Of a stretch of 64,000 nt of DNA, positions 33,848 to 45,700 are shown in pieces. A program made the position numbers and the translations under genes. Origin of the DNA: Eremomyces bilateralis CBS 781.70 (lineage: Eukaryota > Ascomycota > Dothideomycetes > Eremomycetales > Eremomycetaceae); assembly GCF_010015585.1 (NCBI RefSeq), contig NW_022985078.1, forward strand, positions 186,001 to 250,000, in the 5' to 3' direction. The notes beneath the pieces were generated by a model. The model was not told the origin of the DNA and made no database searches. It saw only the letters and a list, made by a program, of their open reading frames with translations. Every line of letters begins with the position of its first letter. The first letter of the stretch is position 1.

Positions 33848-36344
33848 ATGTCCCTCGCATTATCACTCTCAAGCGAATTATCAGACATACCGACGAGCGA
33901 CGTATCTTCCGTACCATCTTCGCCTATCGAATCTCTTCCATCGTTACCAACAACTCCACAAGCCCGTCGAACTTCTCCTACGCGATCTCCGACCCCATAT
34001 CGGAAGTTTAAACAGTACCGGTATGTGGGAAAGCAGAATGATGGCGGTCAGTTCAATAAGGTGCGCGAAACATTGGTACTTTGGCGCAGGCTCCGCATCA
34101 ATTTCAAGAGTTTTCTTCGGCTTTGGTTGCTATCTAAGAAGTCCCACGGCAACTTGAGCAGAGATATAAGGACTGAGCAGTTCCGCGAGGTCTTTGCAGA
34201 GCAGGACGTACGCTGTATTCTCGGCGAGATGCCCTCTAGTTCCTATGATTGGAAACAGATCTTCACCGAACTTGAGGGGCTATCAGACCATAGATATTTC
34301 AATACATTTATGTCTGAAAATGCCCATGAGTGGTGTATTGATCTAGATGAGGTTCGAGGCATTATCCAGGAACAGGCACCAGAATGGTTCAAGTTCCTAG
34401 ACCTACTGCTTCGAAACCGTCGGAGTACAGAACCCTTAGTACGAGAGCAACTACCGAAAGGCATCATTGGGCAGATGTATATGATAACCGCGGTGGTATG
34501 TCGTAGTCGGCAGCGCAAGACCTCAAACGCGTTCGCAAAGCATCTTGGGCTTTACCTACTCTCTAGTGGGACCAAACGCAGAGTTATTGAAACGTTTGCA
34601 GGTATGGGACTCTGTGATACATACCATCATATCAATCTTGAAACATCAGGTATGGCGGAACACGCGAAGGCATCTAAATATACAGTCTTCCATCCTTCCA
34701 AGGTTGCTAATTATATTATAGAAACATCTCCCCCGCCTGGCTAGGGATCCGCAGACAGTCATTGTTTATGACAATTTCAATTTCAAAGATACCGTACGAG
34801 AGCAAGTTGTCGGCTCGAACCATGTTATGCGAAACATGACAACATGACTGTTGGTAAAGAATCCACATCTACCGCGTAGAGGCCGGTTAAGATCACAGTT
34901 CAGACCTGATAACCAACTCCGTCTTGAGGACATATGCAATGCGCCTGGGCTTGATCGTGGCAGGATTAGCACTCAGATGCATACCTTCTTGGTCTATGAG
35001 GCCATTAGACACGTACACCAAGAAAAGGTCGATGCGGCGTTCAAGAAAGATCTATCTTTGGTTCCCTGCTACCCGGAAATTAAGCGATTACAGGCGAAGG
35101 GATATGCCACCGAACTCCACCATCTCCAGGCTGCTCCATTTGACGAAGGAACAATTGACGGAACATATCAAGTTCATACTAATATATGGCTTGACCGGCT
35201 CCGCTTCAAAAGCAATCCTCCAAGTACCGACTTCGACGAGCGACTCTGGTTAGTCTGGAGCGACCAAAAAACAGCACAACATATTCGAAGCTTAAAATCT
35301 GCTCAACGGAATGCAACCTTACCCTTCGACCGGCGAGAATGTATGCTAGGTCCATGCGCGCTTTTCCACGTCCTCCAGAACCTGGTCTTGACAATTATTC
35401 GAACACATTTCGAAGGGGAAAAGGGCACGTCCGATGCAACGCTTCTATCAGACATTCTCTATTTGGGTCGGAAAGGATACTCGCGTGAATCCCCCAAATT
35501 TTATCTGTTTGATCCGTTGCTAAAACAATCGTTCTCGGCACGGATTCTTATGGTATAGTATCATGTGCTTACCAAACGGGGCCATTTACAGAGGGCAGGT
35601 ATGAACGTCACTATTGGAAGTGAGGTTCTAGATGCTGTCATTGAAAGATTAGGTCCGGTTGAGCTGGCCTCATCTATCCAAGAAGTCGTAACATTGACTT
35701 TCTCTCACGATGCGTGGACAGAGAACAGATATGGTGTCGAGTTTAAGAATATGAGCCGCCTCCTTCCGTTGATCGGGATCTTTCTTACCCTTCGGCGAGC
35801 GGTTAAGACGGGAGATATTGGATGGATTAACAGGCTGATTGATCCTTTAGCCATCATATTCTATGCTACTGGTCAACATAAATATGGTGACGAAATGCTT
35901 CATCTTCGCTGGATGTTGTTAGATCGTGTTTCGGACGAGGCACTTCGGATCGTAATTCTATCGTCTAGCCTTGTGAACATTCAAGGTAAAACGGATCAAT
36001 TTAAACCGATTGATATTGCCCCTGAACACGTCAATTGCGCATACAAGATTGATATCAAGATGTTTAAGAACTCTACACACGATGCGGATAAAACCTTTGG
36101 AAGAGTGGCACTACTCAGCCATTCCTTTACCAAGATTCGCGCAGCCTGGGAAACCTCAGTTGGCATCGCCCCTACCGATCGACATACGAATAAAGATGAT
36201 CGTCAAGATGTCTTCAGCCGTGCACTCTACCTCTACCTGAAATATGTATTGCAAAAGTTTGTCACTACCAGGCGTCCTGGATATCACTCAGGAGTTAAAG
36301 TTTGGTACGTGTTTAGCTCGGAAAATACACATTACATTGAGTAA
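33848..36344 (+). pseudogene. DUF6589-family protein, disrupted
   Basis: ATG at 33848 (context AATATGTCC). A serine/proline-rich start is followed by a helical region to about 34720. The frame then changes: a TTATATTATAG acceptor-like site at 34721 leads into LPRLARDPQTVIVYDNFNF, but I found no donor in the right phase, so a small indel is as likely as an intron. From there one frame runs to 36344 with two in-frame stops (TGA 34845-34847 after MRNMTT; TAG 35556-35558), carrying DERLWLVWSDQKTAQ, DILYLGRKGYSRESPKF, YGDEMLHLRWMLLD and HEN-like PEHVNCAYKIDIKMFKN. This matches my memory of fungal DUF6589 proteins, a family of unknown function often found near transposons. The VYDNFNF and GDQ-like WSDQKT motifs suggest a DDE-like fold, but that is inference. 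Confidence 0.65.
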
Positions 36345-36407
36345 CCGGCCACAATATTTTCCGCGCGCCAAAAGAGGATCCTGATCTGGCTCCTTCACAT
36401 AAATCAA

Positions 36408-36432
36408 AGACAGCAGTTTTCTGCTGTCCTTG
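36408..36432. other. Short perfect hairpin
   Basis: GACAGCAG-TTTT-CTGCTGTC inverted repeat, 8-bp arms and a 4-nt loop, 65 bp after the stop of the DUF6589 gene and just before repeat A. Could be a transcript 3' structure or an element end. Confidence 0.4.
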
Positions 36433-36452
36433 ATGCTAGATCGACCGGAATA

Positions 36453-36885
36453 GATGCAGATGGGATCAACCTAGGCGAACATACTCAGTACGTTCTCCTG
36501 ATGGGTTAAACCCCTGGGACCCCCTCACCCACCGAGCTCCATTCTCTTTGCGCAATAATACTACGATTTGCCGCTAGGCAAAAGTAGAAAAATAATAAAA
36601 GCATAGCCATTTCTCGGGGCATTCCGTAACTATGGATATATATATAATGCTAAGTAGTTATAACTTGTGGTCGAGTCAATCTGGCCGTCGTCCCAAACAG
36701 GCCTCTGGCCTAAATGGGCACCGCTCCCCATGCTGACCGAGCCCAATCAGGCTCCTTAACCCAAATAGCCATTTATCGCAGTCCAGTATCCATACTGTTC
36801 TAGCCTCACGAAACAGACCCAGGCAACTTGTCGCAAGATGCCCCTGTTGATTTCAATGCCAATGAACAATCCTATCGGCCACCAC
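36453..36885 (+). repeat. Dispersed repeat A, copy 2
   Basis: Longer than copy 1: after CAGTATCC it continues with TAGCCTCACGAAACAGACCC and CTGTTGATTTCAATGCCA, shared with copy 3. Begins with the same GATGCAGATGGGATCAA that in copy 1 are HET codons, but here no other HET sequence is present. Confidence 0.9.
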
Positions 36886-37381
36886 TGCAGGTGTCCTTTC
36901 TAGTCCCGCCTCCACACAGGACAACCGACAAATCATATTTTGAGCGCAGTGACCATGGTAGGCGTTTCATCCGCAGTTAGCAGTTTTGATGGACTGAGGT
37001 TAGCTCTCCGGACTCATCAGCACAGTGAATATAATGCTTCATCGTCGTCTAGATAGTGGCTCGGGAAGCGGCCTGCTATTACCCAAGAAGGAGGAATATT
37101 GTCATCTTTAGGCCATTCTCCGGCACAAATAAATCTGTAGGGAAAATGTCCTGGAATTTCGCAGGTCTCTTGAAGGGGTTTTACAGGTTATTTTCCCTCA
37201 GCTGGGACCTACGTGACCAGAAACCTCTCACTTGTTTGAAGCCTCAAGCTTCAGTTTGAACTGGTATTTCGAGCTCTTGCACTTTTCACCTTTCATGAAC
37301 GACCCTCTTGCCAATTATAACTTGAAGCTTGCGCCTGCCACCTGCTATCCTTATGCGACGTCTACATCTTAAGCGCTCATT
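36886..37381. other. Upstream of HNH gene
   Basis: No gene. The stretch 37135-37205 resembles 38570-38640 on the other side of the HNH gene (shared GTCCTG, CAGGT, GGGGTTTT.CAGG.TATTTTC.CTCAGC), so the gene sits between imperfect direct repeats. Confidence 0.5.
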
Positions 37382-38476
37382 ATGTCGTCGTCCCCGAAAA
37401 CGTCCGCGACGCCCTCCAGAACCCCCGATCCTCTGAATCCGCTACAAGGTTCTACAATGCCTTCACGCAATCGGTCACTAGGTCGCGACGTCCATATCTA
37501 CGATGCTAACGACCGCACTACTGTTCTCGGTGGCTTAATCCTTACAAATGGCGTCACGAATGCCAACTTCTACTCAATGGTGGAGATTATCGTCTTGTTC
37601 ATAACTGATTTCGAACTACAAAACGAAGAGAGCACCAAGATCCAAAAGACTGACGATCCGCTTCGGCCGGGGAATTACTACATTCATGCCGCTGGTAAGT
37701 GTCTACAGCCATCTTATCATACCTAGGCTAATCTTTGCTCCGAATATAGGTTCTTTCTCGGTTAACAACGAGTCGTGGCTAGTCCGTACAATATCTCATG
37801 CCAGTGGAACTCGTACCCAGTGTTTCCGCGATGCTGTACGCTCACGAGATCGTCGGTGCGTTATATCTGGGGAGGTGGCAATCTCGGCGCAATTCGACCG
37901 CTGGGACGGCTTTGAGGCCGCGCACATATTTCCAATAGCCTACGAAGGTCATTGGAAGGATCATGGCTACGACCGCTGGATTACTATTCAACCAGACAAC
38001 GGCGGAGCAATCAACTCAGTACAAAACGGGTTATTGCTTGATTCTTCCGTACACCAACTCTTTGACAATTACATCTTCTCTATTAATCCAGACGTATGTA
38101 TGTTATACTCTTGTAGCGGTATTCTGGCTAACTAACATTATTCCAGGACGATTATAAGATTGTGTTCTTTGACCTTGATAGAAAAAGTCTTGCCGGCAAG
38201 AATCTCGACCGACAGCTACTTGATGATCCTCAACGGCCTATTGATCAGCTACTACGATGGCATTTCAGGCAGGCTGTTCTAGCAAATATGAGAGGCGCTG
38301 GCGAGCCTTACTTTGAGCATGACTTCCCTCCTGGCTCCGACATAGTTGGCGATATACTAAGTGGCTCGAAGGCTGCTGAAAGGATGGAGTTTGAGTTATT
38401 CAATCGCCTGGCAGCTCAAGTTCCAGTGCACGGCATATCTCAAAGTCAACAGAAGGCTGGGCAAGACTCCGGGTGA
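37382..38476 (+). CDS. HNH endonuclease-domain protein, paralog 1
   Basis: Exons 37382-37694, 37750-38093, 38147-38476; introns 55 and 53 nt, the second with GGCTAACTAAC. 328 residues in frame. N-terminal region with RDVHIYDANDRTTVLGGLIL, then an HNH_2-type core: DRRCVISGEV (first strand), EAAHIFPIAYEGHW (His of the metal site), INSVQNGLLLDSSVHQLFDN (second half of the fold), and a C-terminal part with RWHFRQAVLANMRGAGEP.FEHDFPPGSD. This layout is common in Eurotiomycete hypothetical proteins with predicted nuclease activity; the biological role is unknown. The final ~18 residues run into repeat C, whereas the paralog at 59-60 kb stops right after FNRLAA, so this C-terminus looks replaced. 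Not obviously damaged. Confidence 0.85.
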
Positions 38477-38560
38477 GGGCTTGGCGGCGCTAAACCCGAA
38501 ATGAGGGAGACTAAACCGGAAGAGGGAAGTTACCAGCTCCTCAGTCTCCCTACTTAACTA
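38458..38560 (+). repeat. Dispersed repeat C, copy 1
   Basis: CTCCGGGTGAGGGCTTGGCG then CGCTAAACCCGAAA, TAAACCGGAAGAGGGAAGTT, ACCAGCTCCTCAG. Similar stretches lie at 55850-55950 (plus) and 49391-49490 (minus). Overlaps the end of the HNH gene and precedes the DUF3435 gene. Confidence 0.75.
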
Positions 38561-38916
38561 AAGATGCTGGTAGAACGTCCTGAGAATTCTCAGGTTCCTA
38601 GAGGGGGTTTTGCAGGATATTTTCTCTCAGCGCTTTCATCCTTGTGCCAAGACACCCATAGTATTGATGTCTGTGTTACTAGTAGTCGACCAATCAATCC
38701 CTTCCCTGTGACGCCCGATATCTTAGGGGCACCTCTGCCTCCTTGTTGGGACTTTTGTGTCATTGATACGTCCTTTGCTGCCGCCCAAATCTTTGAGGAG
38801 ACAATCCAATCGGTTACCGGTCCTAAAAGCAAGGCACAGCCAGAATGGCGACTTCTTCTGCTGTTGATGTTCTGGACTACGGACTGGAACTGGGCTCCTA
38901 CTACAACACTTCTCTA

Positions 38917-41310
38917 GGAAGAAGCTGACCGCGCTCCTACACCTTCATTTTCCCGCAATTACATTATGGAAGATGTTGACCTGTTAGGACTGAACGCATT
39001 TGAAGAACAAGTCCAAAAACTAGGAGATGTGAACAGTCGAGGGGAGACAGCAACTCGCTTGAACTACGCATCAGTGATGAATAAATGGAAGCGGTAAGCT
39101 CTGTTATGGGCACGGCAATGAGCACCAGCCGACTAACGGAATCCCCAAGGTTCTGCAAGTATCGAGAATATTCCGAATCCCCAGAGGAACGGATGAAGAT
39201 GGCAACAAGCATCGACGTCATTGTTTTCTTGGTGTACATTATAGAGACCGGTCGGATCGGGACGCCCGTATCATTGAAAAACTATTACACTCGGTTCAGT
39301 GCGATTCGACATCAGAAGTTCTCGGACGCAGTTCCGTGGACTAAGACGCAACGAAAGTCCATAACCACTGTAGGTGCATATGCGACGGCCTTCCGTGTAA
39401 CTGAGCTGAACTGGCTAGTACATCTTCGATATATTCGCGCAAAAGTACAGGTTAAGCAACCTTCGCGAGCCTGCTTCAGTGATTGACTTCAAGGATCTGT
39501 GTACGATCTTGGAAACGCACTGGGAGCGGTTGGACTTGTTCTTCAAGAACGGCTGTATGCGTCTACAGTTCGCTTTAGCGATCTTGATCCACGCTTATAC
39601 TGCGACTCGGCCAGGCGCTATCCTGTACGGCCTACCTCATGTGCCAGATGAAGAACCGGAGCCGTAGTACACGGAATTCAACCTTACCGAACTAAGCAAG
39701 CTACGCTGCCTATGCTACAAGCACATCACGATCAAGCTGGTAAAGTATGAGGATCCTACCATGAGGGATCTGTTCTATGTCGACATCGATCTTAAATGGA
39801 CTAAAGGAATCAAGCGGCACGGTAACCGGTGAGGAGACTTGCAAGTTTATATCTCTGCATGGCTTGAGGCTAATCTGCGAGCTGTCCAGGAATATTTTCA
39901 TTCTTACAAAGAGTGCTGTTCCAATGTTGTGTCCCGTGCTCCATATCCTGGCTCTTGCAATCATCGATGGCGCGCTGGAAGTCGAACCGTTCTCGGATTC
40001 AGCAGCTGCACCGCGACGACTTTTTCGTACGAGGGTCGGAAATGTTGTTGAGACTAGGACTATACACATTAAAGACTTATGTCGTGAATGGCCCATTTTC
40101 CGGGCCCCTGAGGATGATGTTCTTCCGCTTTCCCGGGGCGCTTACAACGGCCAGCAGCAACGATTGGGATTACATGCTGGGTATCCCCAACTGCTGCGAT
40201 CATACGACTTTCGACGAGGCGCTGGCGAGGTAGTCAATAGTAAGCTGTTGGTTTCTCTCCTGTCATTATCTGGCTGACCGTGTTTATGAAGGAGTTGCGA
40301 GCCAAGGAACGCTCCAGCAAGTAATGGGCCGTCGCGATGGTGGGATTTACCAACACTACATCAATCCGCGAGTAACCCTAGACGTTTAAGCCGCCTTCCT
40401 TCACGTTCCTTCCAATAAATCTTTATTCCAGACAGTGACGCACTTGAGGACCCGTCGCGACCCCCGCGCCCCAGCCCGTCTCTCAGCTAACGCGAAACTC
40501 GAGGTGAAGGAGACGCCGGAGTTTCGAGAGAAATGCCGGGTGCGAGATCGATTTTGCACAGAGATTCGTAAGACGTATGGTACCATCTTAAACGCAAAGG
40601 CCACCAACCCTGATAAGCCTTTACTGAAGCAATATTCGGAGGCGTTAAAAACAGTCAATAGCCTTCGCCAAAAGCTAGAGAGGGAAGCCTTGAATGCACT
40701 TCGAGCTAACTACTTTCGAAACAGAGACACAGTCGAGATCAACGCCGAGTTCCAGGGCGGTCCTAGAGAGCAACAGGAAGAGTTTAGCACTAAAGATGCG
40801 CCTACTGGCCACCCACAAGTGATTGCCACAGGCAAGCTAATCATCAAAGGCTTTTCTCATCCTGAAATCAGTGGGGATATCCAGACGGGAGAGCGAATCC
40901 ATGTTCTTGAGTAAATGGCCCGATTGGGCAGGGTGACGGAATGCTCGAGACGAGAGCGGAGACTGATCCCGAGTGGACAAGAGACCGAGGTTAAGGTTGA
41001 TGCTATGTTAGAAGAAGACGTTAAGTCAGAGAGTGATGGGCCAACGCCGTTGTTGCTATCGCAATGCATCTTCTGCCGACATGATCAGACTCTCCCTCCC
41101 AGTATCCGGATCTATGAGTTCTGTGCTGCCTACAAAATGAGGGAGCACGTCGAGAAGATACACCTACGCGCTGAGGGTGCCATATCATGTCCAGATCCGT
41201 GCTGTCATGACTTGGAGTTCGACAGCCGGATGCACTTCAAGAATCATGTGGCTACAGTACATAGTATCCGCCTTCATGGTACGTGCTTCTTCAGATAATC
41301 GGCGGTGTTT
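38917..41310 (+). mobile_element. DUF3435 tyrosine recombinase (Starship-captain family), decayed
   Basis: Plus strand, scattered over several frames. N-terminal part 38917-39093 with DLLGLNAFEEQVQKLGDV, then a still well-formed 56-nt intron (39094-39149, branch GACTAAC) and RFCKYREYSESPEERMKMAT. Middle part 39479-39667 reads LAILIHAYTATRPGAILYG and 39670-39830 has EDPTMRDLFYVDIDLKWTKG. Later: HILALAIIDGALEVEPFSD, the recombinase motif LRSYDFRRGAGEVVNS near 40195-40240, MGRRDGGIYQHYINPRVTLD near 40325-40385, then 40435-40914 (LKQYSEALKTVNSLRQKLER, EALNALRANYFRNRDTVEI) and a C-terminal Cys/His region to 41298 (QCIFCRHDQTLPPSIRIYEF, HFKNHVATVHSIRL). Several frame changes and in-frame stops, so inactive. 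DUF3435 is the domain that defines Starship captains; whether this copy led a Starship cannot be told from the window. Confidence 0.8.
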
Positions 41311-42359
41311 CTGCTAACAAATAGCGAAGTTGACAAAACGATGCAGTACGCTCAGGTTTCATGGGCGATGAAATGACGAATAAGTCTTTCGAAGCATAGT
41401 TCTAACTAGTTTCATTTTATGGATAGGCTACCGTACTAGATCTTCCTTTCCATTCCCTTTACCTTAGGTCACGTCGAATGGACATCTGGATTTCCTAGAG
41501 TATCCGCTAGTAGTAATTAGTGGTTGAATTCCCTCTGCTACCTTGCCTGCCCACTGAATAAGGGTTCGTAGCACGCGATATAGAAAGTGATATCGCTATA
41601 ATTGGGTGGTAGTTTATTGTCGTAATTGAGGGTTTGGTTAGTTCCCTGGTTTGGTTTAGTGCTGCCCGACTGGGTAGGTCTAATTATCTGTTGGAAATCA
41701 GTGTTTATTACTTGGTCATCACACAAGATTCCTTACCTTATTCTGTATCTTACGTAATCCTGGGTATATCTACATTGCAAGGTTTTCTACCTTTGACAAA
41801 TACAAGTAATTAATGGAACTTGGTAATCGCAGACCTTGCGCATCCAGACCGTGTCAATATTATTCATATTATTCGTATTCGTTTCGGACCTCTAGGATCC
41901 TCATGCTTTACCAGCTTGATTGTAATGTGCTTGTAGCATAGGCAGCATAGCTCACTTAGCTTATTCAGTCTCCAGAGCCCCCGGTTGTGTATATAGTCTG
42001 GGTAATTCTCGTCTTCAGTAAGTGTTTGGATAAGCTTTCTCTATCTCGTCCGGCCGTCACTACCCATCTTCCTCCTTAGGGCTTGGAGGTTGATTTTCTC
42101 AGCACCAGATTGAGAAGAAGGCAATATTTAATGAACGGCCAATGGCGCACCGCTCGCACTGAAAGACGGAGGAGGCAATGTTCCAGGACTTGGAGACCGG
42201 ACGGTGGGCTCGTGTTGCTGAGTGGCACTGTGATGCTACACAGCTGCCAGCTTATTCTCGTACTTCAGTGCGATCCCCTTCACGCTGCGTCAGTGACCAT
42301 TGGATCTTAGTTGTACTTCACACCGTGTACATGGATTGCAGCATCATCGGCTACCTACA
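41311..42359. other. Spacer after DUF3435 relic
   Basis: AT-rich, no supported gene. Confidence 0.4.
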
Positions 42360-42555
42360 TGGGCCTCGCAGAGAGGCCTGACGGGCGTATGAATATCAAT
42401 TAATCAATCTCCTGATTCCTTAAGGATCAGTCTCGTCTTAAACGCAGTGTGCAACCAATACAGAATTCACTATTCACTTGCGATTCGTCTACGAATCGCA
42501 AGAGACACACCATTTTGTATCACGCTAGCTCACCCAACGCGTGCTGTGACATGCG
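42360..42555 (-). repeat. Dispersed repeat D, left copy (inverted); possibly an old solo LTR
   Basis: Reverse complement matches 49497-49700 over about 195 bp: GTTGGGTGAGCTAG, GATACAAAATGGTGT, GTATTGGTTGC, GTTTAAGACGAGACTGA, CCTTAAGGAATCAGGAGA, CAGGCCTCTC.GCGAGGCCCATGT. The start GTTGGG and size are LTR-like (copia type), but no internal element is present here. Treated as an inactive fossil; moderate divergence between copies suggests it is not recent. Confidence 0.7.
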
Positions 42556-42734
42556 GATCTGGGAAAATACCGTAGAATGGGGCGCAATCTAGCGGCCAAT
42601 ACTAGAGTAGGAATTCGTTGCTGAATCCACCTCCTATTTCCAACATTGACAACGTACGACGCCTTGAATAATTAACAATGAAGGACCCGAGCACTATGGT
42701 ACCGCATCACTTCAGCACTAGCCGCCTCATATCC

Positions 42735-45700
42735 TCATATTCTTATCGCCCTAACTTTCCACTTCTCCGTCACTTCGAATTTCAAACGCCTATCCCGGAA
42801 GCGCCACGGATCAATAAAGAATCTGACACCAATCTGCCCGCTCAGGAGATTATACACGCGGACGATGCAGTAGACTCGATTAGCGTCAGGGGGACTGGGA
42901 GTGGTCTCATTTTGTTGAGTTTGAATTTGAATTTGTCCAAGTTTAACTTTCCTGAGAGATCGCATCTAATGACAATGAAGGCGGGGATTGGTTAGTAGGG
43001 GCTTTTCGTACGGAAATAGCGTAGTAATCGTAGGGATCAGGGATTAGGGGATAGGAAACTCTGGTGTGGTATGGTGTGGTGAAGATAAAGATTAAGGCTT
43101 ACCAAATCGTACTGATCCTGGCTCATAATGAAGTCCGTCTCACATGGCCCGATGGAGGTTTTGACTTCGAATAACCATTCAAGGCAATCCTGAGATGCAT
43201 AAGTACTTGCTCGGACACAGTATCTTGAGGACTGAGAGGAAGCAGTTCTGTATTGAATTAAGTTCTCCGTACCTGGTCCTCGTCTTCTCCCAGATCTGCA
43301 AGCGAGTCCGGCCACCAATCTTGAAACTCGTCGCCGATGATCTTCGACTGCAAAGTCCTGCCGAGCAAGTTCCTTTGGTCTTTGTACACGATGTCTGCGG
43401 TCTCGCGCTTGTCCCATATCGATACGTACTTGTACTCGTTGTGGGCTTGAACCAAGTGTCTTATCCTGCTCTGCCAGTGTTGAAGGTCGAGGGTGTTGGA
43501 TGTTAAATGTCGCAGCAGTTCGTATACCTGCATCATAAGGTGTTAGCAAATGTTGCTTAGGCATACGAGATCGGGAAGACTTACAAACAGCTCGCCGGCG
43601 GCGCCGATTCGGCGTTTGCTGAGCCAAAAGTCGGCACCAAAGAGGCTTGGATAATCAGAAGGGTCGAATCTTGTGCTGTGAACGGTCAAAGAGGCGAAAT
43701 ACCGTGTGAAATCGTCTGTTGCTGGGCTTGAAACGTCCCGGAAGTCGCTTCCTGCTGATTCGGCTTGCTTGTGTACATGCTCCAGGACTTTCCAATAGTC
43801 TGGTGCTTCAACTGCGTGATTGGGTATCTCAGGTAGAGCATGTCTTGGTGGGCCTTCAGTCTTTCCGTTGACGAGGTTGGATGACCGTCTGGTCAAGGAT
43901 TGTGGCTGTGGCGGTGTCTCAGTCTTAGATTCCAAAGCAGGTGCCGAACGAGATGTTTCGGCCAGCCATTCCACCCGCGAAATCTCTTCTTCGAGCAGGA
44001 TTTCCTCTGTGCCAGACTCAAGCTCGTTGATGATTCGGTCGATCTGCCTTTCACCTCGGGAATCATAGATGTGCAAGAGCCCTGACAGGTATCCGGGAAG
44101 CTGGCTGCGCATGCTTTGCTTTCTCTCCGTTCTGGCCAATGGTAGAGTGATAAGTAGCCCAGCTTCATCTCGTTTCATGATTAGTGATGGTTTATCCCAC
44201 TCAACTTTGACTGCAGTGTCATCTTTTCCGACCACGAGTTTAACAGACATGTCGGCCGAGGTATGGACAGTGGCAGTCGCGAGATCGTTGTACATCTGCT
44301 TGTTTTGGTTTGAAAACATAGGGCTTCGGTGCGAGATGGCACAGCTACAAGAGCATTAGAGTGTTCTACTACCAATGAAAGTTGAATGTAAGCCTTACCA
44401 TGATATAGCATACGCACATTGACGAAATTCGCGTGTGAGTGCGTTGTCCACGGTCGATGTCTCGGCTGAAGTCTCACGACGTACATGTCTTGCGAGGTAG
44501 CGGTCGTCGAGGCGAAGGATTCTGAACAGTTCGTGCAAGAAAATCAAGTGCTCGTATGCGAAGTCGAGCATGACCAACTTGCCACTGAATTTCTCTGCAT
44601 AGTACTTGTTATCCGCGATGAAGAAAGTTTCTTCCATCGAGCGAAACATGTCTTGACCTGAAGGTGATTTGCAAGGCAGATATTTGCTCTGCTGCAAGAT
44701 CTCTATGCTTGTTCCGAATTGAGAGCTTTGGCTGCTGACGTCAAGCAATTCTGACGCCGACAACATGAGTCTTTTGATCTCATCAGGGTTCTTGAATGAC
44801 TTAGCCGCTACGGCAGCCAGTTGCTTCATCATGAAGACATCAGTGACAGTGCTGACGCCAAGGACGTTGACAAAAAACTCCTTCAATTTCGGGTACATGG
44901 CGGCAATCGGTACGTGATTTCCGATCTCGATAGTCATATGCCAGATGCAAGAAGAGGATTTCAGCCATTTATTGCTGTTGCTGTTGCTGTTGTAGATAAG
45001 GGCATTTTCCTTAAAGATAGAACTGCAGTTGTCAGTATGTACACATGCTGATACGATAGTCTTGCTTACCGGAGCGACTGCTTGCCCTTAGTAGTGTCGG
45101 CCATATCTTTGAGCAAGGCATAGATGGCCAACGCACGATCGATAAGTGTCTCGCCAGCTCCATATGATGGAGCATCCTTTATGAACTGGAGCTCGTCGAT
45201 TAAACAATCAATTGTAGCGTCGCCGGTCTTTAGGTATATGTGGAACAAGCCAGAAATCGCAGATTGGTCGTACTTCGATGTCAAGATAAACTTACACATT
45301 AATGGAATATGACTTTTCCAAACACATTCATCGAGAGTGCGCCATTTGCTGCTAGCCGGGTCCCAAACGAGGGTCCCTTCTTTAAATTCATCCTGGGAGC
45401 TGTTAGCAACGTTTGTACGAAGGATCTCCTCGTACCTTGAGAGCTGGCTTGTCTTTGAGAGTAACTCGATCGCCTATATCCTTGTATAGCCAGCCCATCT
45501 CTGTGACACCAATGGCTGGTGGTTCTCCTGCAATAGAGAGCAGGGAAAGAGCTTGCCTGTAGAAAGATAGGTCAGGAGCTGAACCGACTCCTAACTCGGT
45601 CAAAGAAGGCCATTGCGATATTAGGTGGTCGTCTGTGGACTCTGGCAGGGCGAGAATCGGTAATCTCTTCTCAACACCGTATTTCCGTGCAGTTTTGACG

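Noticed and set aside
40435-41298. Two separate genes (160 and 127 codons)
   Set aside because: They are consecutive pieces of the same DUF3435 protein, separated only by a stop, not independent genes.
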